A DNA stretch of 64,000 bases from Streptomyces zaomyceticus (lineage in GTDB: Bacteria; Actinomycetota; Actinomycetes; Streptomycetales; Streptomycetaceae): positions 62,001 through 126,000 of the forward strand of contig NZ_BNBZ01000017.1 of the NCBI RefSeq assembly GCF_014656215.1. Reading direction: 5' to 3'. The stretch's first letter is position 1. Every line of letters begins with the position of its first letter. Both the position numbers and the translations under genes were made by a program. Below are positions 59,889-64,000 of the stretch, piece by piece. Below the pieces are notes generated by a model, which did not search any database, was not told the DNA's origin, and saw only the letters and a program-made list of their open reading frames with translations.

Positions 59889-60031
59889 GTGGCGCCATAG
59901 CGCCACCCGCGCACCTGCACCCACCTGCACACCCACGCACTGCCACATCCCCGCATCCCCGCATCCCCGCAGAGCCGGCCCCCTCCCTCGCACGACCACC
60001 ACACACAACCCGACCGCCGCCATGGCGCCAT
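59889..60031. promoter_or_regulatory. TGGCGCCA operators upstream of the MMPL gene
   Basis: TGGCGCCA at 59890-59897 followed by TAGCGCCA at 59898-59905, and TGGCGCCA within CATGGCGCCATG at 60023-60030. The 269-bp GtrA-MMPL gap thus holds two exact and one near copy of the palindrome used in the RHH array. Confidence 0.72.
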
Positions 60032-60055
60032 GCGGTGCTGCCCCGGCACAGAAAT

Positions 60056-60122
60056 CCCCCACCACCTCCGCCCTCCCCCACCTCCCCCACCTCCCCCGCC
60101 TCCTCTCTCCCCTCCACCTCCG
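60056..60122 (+). other. C-rich, G-poor leader of the MMPL gene
   Basis: About 65 bases just before the MMPL start are nearly all pyrimidine with CCTCCCCCAC repeated. Such unstructured C-rich RNA is the composition of Rho utilisation sites. No terminator hairpin here. Confidence 0.5.
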
Positions 60123-60140
60123 ACCCGACGGGAGCCCACC

Positions 60141-62393
60141 GTGGCTACGTTCCTTTCCAGACTGGGCCGCCTCGCCTTCCGCCGCCGGGGGGTGATGGTG
60201 CTGCTCTGGCTGCTGGTCTTCGGCGGCATGGGCTTCGCCGCCGCGTCGGCACCGCCCCCGCCGGCCGACACGTTCTCGATGCCGGGCACGGAGTCGCAGG
60301 AGGCCTTCGACCTGCTGACCGAGAAGTTCCCGGACGCGAGCGCCGACGGCGCCCGTGCCCGGGTCGTCGTCCGGGCTCCCGAGGGCGCGAAGATCACGGC
60401 GCCCGACCGGCGGACCGTGGTCGAACGGCTCGTCGCCACGCTGGGGACGTCGTCGCCGCAGGTGGTGGGCGTGGCCGACCCGTACAGGTCCCCGGACGTC
60501 AGCATCAGCGAGGACCGGACGACGGCCTACCTGGTGGTGACGTACAGGGTTCCCGCGATGGAGGTCGACGACAAGGCGCACGACGCCCTCGACGCCGCCG
60601 TCGCGCAGGCCGAGAGGTCGGGGCTCACCGTCGAGGCCGGCGGTGACGCCGTGAAGATCGAGCAGGCGATGGGGGGCACCGGCGAGCAGATCGGCATCCT
60701 GGTCTCCGCCTTCGTCCTCGTCCTGACCTTCGGCTCGATGGTCGCCGCCGGGATGCCGCTGATCACCGCGCTGATCGGGGTCGGCATCGGCATCTCGGGC
60801 ATCACGGCGCTCGGCTCCACGCTGGGACTTTCCGGCACGACGTCGACGCTCGCGATGATGATCGGCCTCGCGGTGGGCATCGACTACGCGCTGTTCATCG
60901 TGTCCCGGTTCCGCGCCGAGCGGGCCGAGGGCCGTACGCCCGAGGAGGCCGCCGGACGGGCGGTCGGCACGGCGGGCTCGGCCGTGGTCTTCGCGGGCCT
61001 CACGGTCGTCGTCGCCCTCGCCGGGCTGGCCGTGGTGGACATCCCGATGCTCACCAAGATGGGCCTCGCCGCGGCCGGCACGGTCGCGGTCGCCGTACTC
61101 GTCGCGATCACGCTGGTCCCCGCCCTGCTGGGATTCGCGCCGGTCAAGGTGATGGCCCGGAAGGGGCGTCTGCGGTACGCGGTCAAGCCGCTCTCGGAGC
61201 GCGGGCGGCGCAGGGCCGCCCGGCACGAGGCGAAGTCGGCGAAGAAGTCCGGGCCCAACCTGGGGTCCCGCTGGGCGAGTTGCGTCCTGCGCCACCCCGT
61301 GGCCGTCCTGCTCGTCGGTGTGGTCGGCCTCGGCACGATCGCCGTACCGGCCACGAGCCTGGAGCTCGGCCTTCCGGGCGAGGGCCAGATGTCGACGGAG
61401 ACCACCCAGCGCAAGGCGTACGACCTGCTCTCGGAGTCCTTCGGGCCGGGCTTCAACGGCCCTCTGATGGTCACGGTGCAGGCGAAGGACGCCAGGGCCG
61501 CGGGTGACGAGATCGGCAGGGCCCTCGCGGGGACGGACGGCGTGGCCTCGGTCTCCCCCGCCACGGCCAACAGGGCCGGCGACACCGCGATCCTCACCGT
61601 CGTCCCGGAGACGGGCCCGACCGAGAAGAAGACCGAGGAACTGGTCCACACCCTGCGCGACACCGCGGGCGAGCTGGAGCGGAACACCGCGTCCCGGATC
61701 CTCGTGTCCGGTCAGACGGCCATGTTCATCGACTTCTCCCAGACCCTCGACGACGCGCTGCTGCCGTACCTGGCGCTGGTCGTGGGCCTCGCCTTCCTGC
61801 TCCTGATGGTGGTCTTCCGTTCCGTCCTGGTCCCGCTGAAGGCGGCCCTGGGCTTCCTGCTCTCGGTGGCCGCGGCCCTGGGCGCGGTCGTGGCGGTCTT
61901 CCAGTGGGGCTGGCTCGCGGACGCCTTCGGCATCGACGCCCCGGGGCCGATCATGAGCACGATGCCGATCTTCATGATCGGCGTGGTCTTCGGCCTGGCG
62001 ATGGACTACGAGGTCTTCCTGGTCAGCCGGATGCGTGAGTCGTACGTCCACGGGGCCCGCCCGGCGCAGGCGGTCGTCGACGGCTTCCGTCACGGGGGCC
62101 GGGTGGTCGCCGCGGCCGCGGTCATCATGATGAGCGTCTTCTCCGGCTTCATCGTGGAGGACAACGACTTCGTCAAGATGATCGGCTTCGCCCTCGCGAT
62201 CGCCGTCCTCTTCGACGCCTTCGTCGTCCGTATGGCGATCGTGCCCGCGCTGTTCGCCCTGCTCGGCAGGTCCGCGTGGTGGCTGCCGAAGTGGCTGGAC
62301 CGGATCCTGCCGCGGGTGGACGTCGAGGGCGAGAAGCTCGGCGGCCCGCAGGCGGCGCCGCACCCGCACGGGGAGCGCACGCTGGTCGGCTGA
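60141..62393 (+). CDS. MMPL-family (RND-type) transporter
   Basis: A 750-residue transporter. N-terminal RRRGVMVLLWLLVFGGMGFA is helix 1; a first outer domain follows (about 45-190); helices 2-6 include SAFVLVLTFGSMVAAG and the MMPL motif IGLAVGIDYALFIVSRFRAE; the second half repeats this with FGLAMDYEVFLVSRMRESYV. The Asp-Tyr pairs in helices 4 and 10 carry protons. It exports lipids, siderophores or drugs. GTG 60141 has GGGAG upstream; an upstream frame is Pro-rich noise from the C-rich leader. TGGCGCCA sites and a C-rich tract precede it; a terminator follows. Confidence 0.93.
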   Translation: MATFLSRLGRLAFRRRGVMVLLWLLVFGGMGFAAASAPPPPADTFSMPGTESQEAFDLLTEKFPDASADGARARVVVRAPEGAKITAPDRRTVVERLVATLGTSSPQVVGVADPYRSPDVSISEDRTTAYLVVTYRVPAMEVDDKAHDALDAAVAQAERSGLTVEAGGDAVKIEQAMGGTGEQIGILVSAFVLVLTFGSMVAAGMPLITALIGVGIGISGITALGSTLGLSGTTSTLAMMIGLAVGIDYALFIVSRFRAERAEGRTPEEAAGRAVGTAGSAVVFAGLTVVVALAGLAVVDIPMLTKMGLAAAGTVAVAVLVAITLVPALLGFAPVKVMARKGRLRYAVKPLSERGRRRAARHEAKSAKKSGPNLGSRWASCVLRHPVAVLLVGVVGLGTIAVPATSLELGLPGEGQMSTETTQRKAYDLLSESFGPGFNGPLMVTVQAKDARAAGDEIGRALAGTDGVASVSPATANRAGDTAILTVVPETGPTEKKTEELVHTLRDTAGELERNTASRILVSGQTAMFIDFSQTLDDALLPYLALVVGLAFLLLMVVFRSVLVPLKAALGFLLSVAAALGAVVAVFQWGWLADAFGIDAPGPIMSTMPIFMIGVVFGLAMDYEVFLVSRMRESYVHGARPAQAVVDGFRHGGRVVAAAAVIMMSVFSGFIVEDNDFVKMIGFALAIAVLFDAFVVRMAIVPALFALLGRSAWWLPKWLDRILPRVDVEGEKLGGPQAAPHPHGERTLVG

Positions 62394-62403
62394 GCGCACC
62401 ATC

Positions 62404-62411
62404 TGGCGCCA
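62404..62411. promoter_or_regulatory. Isolated TGGCGCCA just after the MMPL stop
   Basis: An exact copy of the palindrome 11 bp past the MMPL stop and before the terminator. Its position makes a role in initiation unlikely, but it could seed protein binding. Confidence 0.5.
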
Positions 62412-62417
62412 CCGAAG

Positions 62418-62459
62418 GCGCCTCCGCACCGGATCGAACCGGTGCGGGGGCGTCTTTTT
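62418..62459 (+). terminator. Intrinsic terminator after the MMPL gene
   Basis: GCGCCTCCGCACCGG, loop ATCGAA, CCGGTGCGGGGGCGT form a 14-15-bp stem (one G-T pair, one weak end) followed by CTTTTTG. Confidence 0.9.
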
Positions 62460-62540
62460 GTCGTACGGGCCACCCCACGACCAAGCCACCGAACGAACAA
62501 AACCCCAGCTCAACGGGGTCCGAGCCAAGCCGACACCACC

Positions 62541-62662
62541 TGGCGCCACACGCGGCGCCCACAGTGGCAGCACACATGGCGCCACAAGTCCTCGACATGG
62601 CGCCATCCATGTGCCACGATGATGGCGCAAGCACGGCACAGCATGGCGCCACTCCAGCGCCA
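62541..62662. promoter_or_regulatory. Extended TGGCGCCA array upstream of the ABC exporter
   Basis: Exact TGGCGCCA at 62541, 62577, 62598 and 62644; near copies CGGCGCCC at 62553, TGGCAGCA at 62565, ATGTGCCA at 62609, TGGCGCAA at 62623 and CAGCGCCA at 62655. Spacing is mostly 10-14 bp. The array ends 79 bp before the ABC ATPase ATG. The 348 bp from 62394 to 62741 has no gene. Confidence 0.8.
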
Positions 62663-62741
62663 AGCAGGCCGGCCGACAGCCGCACCGCCCCACCAACAGC
62701 CAACGCCCGGGTGTCCCCCCGAAGAGAAAGGCCCGCCCACC

Positions 62742-63731
62742 ATGAACACCGCGACCACAGCGGCCCCCAGCACGCGCACCGTGGCGATCTCCGCGACCGG
62801 CCTGCGCAAGTCGTACGGCGACAAGGTGGTGCTCGACGGCATCGACCTGCGGATCCCCGAGGGCACGATCTTCGCCCTGCTCGGCCCCAACGGAGCGGGC
62901 AAGACCACGACGGTGGAGATCCTCTCCACGCTGATCGCGGCCGACGGGGGCGAGGCACGGATCGCGGGCCACGACGTCGCCGCCGCCCCCGACGCGGTAC
63001 GCGGCCGGATCGGCGTCACCGGCCAGTTCGCCGCCGTCGACGGACTGCTGACCGCCGAGGAGAACCTGATCCTCATGGCCGACCTGCACCACCTGAGCCG
63101 CGACGAGGGCCGGCGCCGCTCCGCCGAACTCCTGGAGCGCTTCGAGCTGACCGAGGCGGCCCGCAAGAACGTCGCCACCTTCTCCGGCGGTATGCGCCGC
63201 AAGCTCGACCTGGCGATGACGCTGGTCGGCCGGCCCCGGATCATCTTCCTCGACGAGCCGACCACCGGCCTGGACCCGCGCAGCCGCCGCGTCATGTGGG
63301 AGCTCATCAGGGACCTGGTCACGGAACAGGGCGTGACGATCTTCCTCACCACGCAGTACCTGGAGGAGGCCGACCAGCTCGCCGACCGCATCGCGGTCCT
63401 GGACCACGGCAAGCTCGTCGCCGAGGGCACCGCGGAGGAACTCAAGCGGCTGATCCCGGGCGGACACGTCCGCGTCGGGTTCGCGGACGAGACAGGCCTG
63501 GCCGCGGCGGCGGGACTCTTCGGCATCGCCACCCGCGACGACGAGTCGCTCACCCTGCAGATCCCCAGCGACGGCTCGGTCGCCAACCTCCGCGCGGTCC
63601 TCGACACCCTCGACGGCGGCGGGGTGCGGGCCGAGTCGCTCACCATGCACACCCCGGACCTCGACGACGTCTTCCTCACCCTCACGGGCCGGCAGAACAC
63701 CCCCACCACCCAGAAGGAGTCGAACCGATGA
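62742..63731 (+). CDS. DrrA-type ABC transporter ATP-binding protein
   Basis: 329 residues. Walker A GPNGAGKTTT, Q-loop in GVTGQFAAVDGLLTAEENL, signature FSGGMRRKLDLAM, Walker B IIFLDEPTTGLDPRS, and a Gln in place of the H-loop His: ITIFLTTQYLEEADQLAD (TTQY), as in DrrA. The C-terminal 80 residues are the DrrA-like extension. With the permease downstream it should form a daunorubicin-type exporter. ATG 62742 follows GAGAAAGG; the stop overlaps the permease start (ATGA). Confidence 0.93.
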   Translation: MNTATTAAPSTRTVAISATGLRKSYGDKVVLDGIDLRIPEGTIFALLGPNGAGKTTTVEILSTLIAADGGEARIAGHDVAAAPDAVRGRIGVTGQFAAVDGLLTAEENLILMADLHHLSRDEGRRRSAELLERFELTEAARKNVATFSGGMRRKLDLAMTLVGRPRIIFLDEPTTGLDPRSRRVMWELIRDLVTEQGVTIFLTTQYLEEADQLADRIAVLDHGKLVAEGTAEELKRLIPGGHVRVGFADETGLAAAAGLFGIATRDDESLTLQIPSDGSVANLRAVLDTLDGGGVRAESLTMHTPDLDDVFLTLTGRQNTPTTQKESNR

Positions 63732-64000
63732 GCACCGCGACCCTCACCCCGGCCGAGACGACCCAGCCGGCCAAGCCCCGCTCGTACGCCCTGCGCGACT
63801 CCATGACGATGCTGCGCCGCAACCTCAAGCGCCTGCAGCGCTACCCGTCGCTGACGATCACGATCGTCGTGATGCCGATCGTGATGCTGCTGCTGTTCGT
63901 GTACGTCTTCGGCGGCGCGCTCGGCACCGGCATCGGGACGGGCGCGGACCGCGGCGACTACACGAACTACGTGGTGCCCGGCATCATCCTGATGGCCGTG
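63728..64000 (+). CDS. ABC-2 type permease, truncated by window edge
   Basis: The first 91 codons: a soluble N-terminus, DSMTMLRRNLKRLQRYPSLT, then the first membrane helix ITIVVMPIVMLLLFVYVFGG and a Gly-rich loop before YTNYVVPGIILMAV. This is the start of a DrrB-type permease. ATG overlaps the ATPase stop, so the pair is translated together. The rest lies beyond the window. Confidence 0.9.
   Translation, partial: MSTATLTPAETTQPAKPRSYALRDSMTMLRRNLKRLQRYPSLTITIVVMPIVMLLLFVYVFGGALGTGIGTGADRGDYTNYVVPGIILMAV

Noticed and set aside
59142..63650. A 1502-codon minus-strand open frame
   Set aside because: It is antisense to DUF4097, GtrA, MMPL and ABC ATPase genes, all of which have clear domains. 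High GC leaves the complementary frame open. Its translation is rich in Arg/Gly/Asp/His with no fold.

Overview
The window is high-GC actinobacterial DNA whose gene content, GTG/TTG starts, Tat and WYL/TetR/MarR gene families and an HrdD sigma factor point to a Streptomyces chromosome, in a core-like region with accessory insertions. Several blocks match known actinobacterial gene order: fthC-galU-moeA-rimJ-membrane protein, and ruc/mscL close by, as I remember them from Mycobacterium tuberculosis Rv0985c-Rv0996. All functional calls come from reading the sequence; no database search was run.

Layout. 1-3.7 kb: a short-chain dehydrogenase, an alpha/beta hydrolase and a Baeyer-Villiger-type monooxygenase in one overlapping operon, divergent from a MerR regulator. 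3.8-6.0 kb: xthA, an acetyltransferase, a DUF6461-like protein and tRNA-Ala(CGC). 6.1-12.1 kb: the galU-moeA-moaC-mogA-rimJ-sepX/glpR locus, with fthC divergent; by homology it joins molybdopterin genes to the Glp/GLPR (SepX) cell-division pair. 12-21 kb: a penicillin-acylase-like hydrolase, a K+/H+ antiporter with a probable CTG start, an MFS carrier, a Ruc/FmdB zinc-ribbon chaperone behind a CIRCE-like operator, an MTA phosphorylase-like enzyme, a CpaB-like protein and mscL.

21-37 kb is a nitrogen-oxide and low-oxygen island. It encodes a NasA-like molybdopterin nitrate reductase with a four-cluster Fe-S protein, a Tat-exported Rieske protein, a NarI-like membrane cytochrome, pyruvate formate-lyase with its activase, a NarK transporter, a NirB-NirD fusion nitrite reductase and a CbiX chelatase for its siroheme. 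A TnpB-type IS gene sits between the cytochrome and the catalytic subunit.

37-57 kb: LtrA, a P1 peptidase, DUF6227, a glycosyltransferase divergent from a secreted Gly-Ala-Thr collagen-like protein, three regulator/target pairs with visible operators (WYL/MFS, MarR/dioxygenase, TetR/MFS), hrdD behind a textbook SigR promoter, a questin-oxidase-like protein, an M6 metalloprotease, an acyl-CoA ligase, and several non-coding tandem repeats.

57.5-64 kb is the most striking part. A ribbon-helix-helix (HicB/CopG-like) protein without a toxin partner, a DUF4097 protein, a GtrA-like protein, an MMPL transporter and a DrrAB-type ABC exporter are interspersed with arrays of the palindrome TGGCGCCA. 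In front of the RHH gene the units repeat at almost exactly 10 bp. The simplest reading is a local regulon in which the RHH protein polymerises on helically phased operators to control itself and two exporters.
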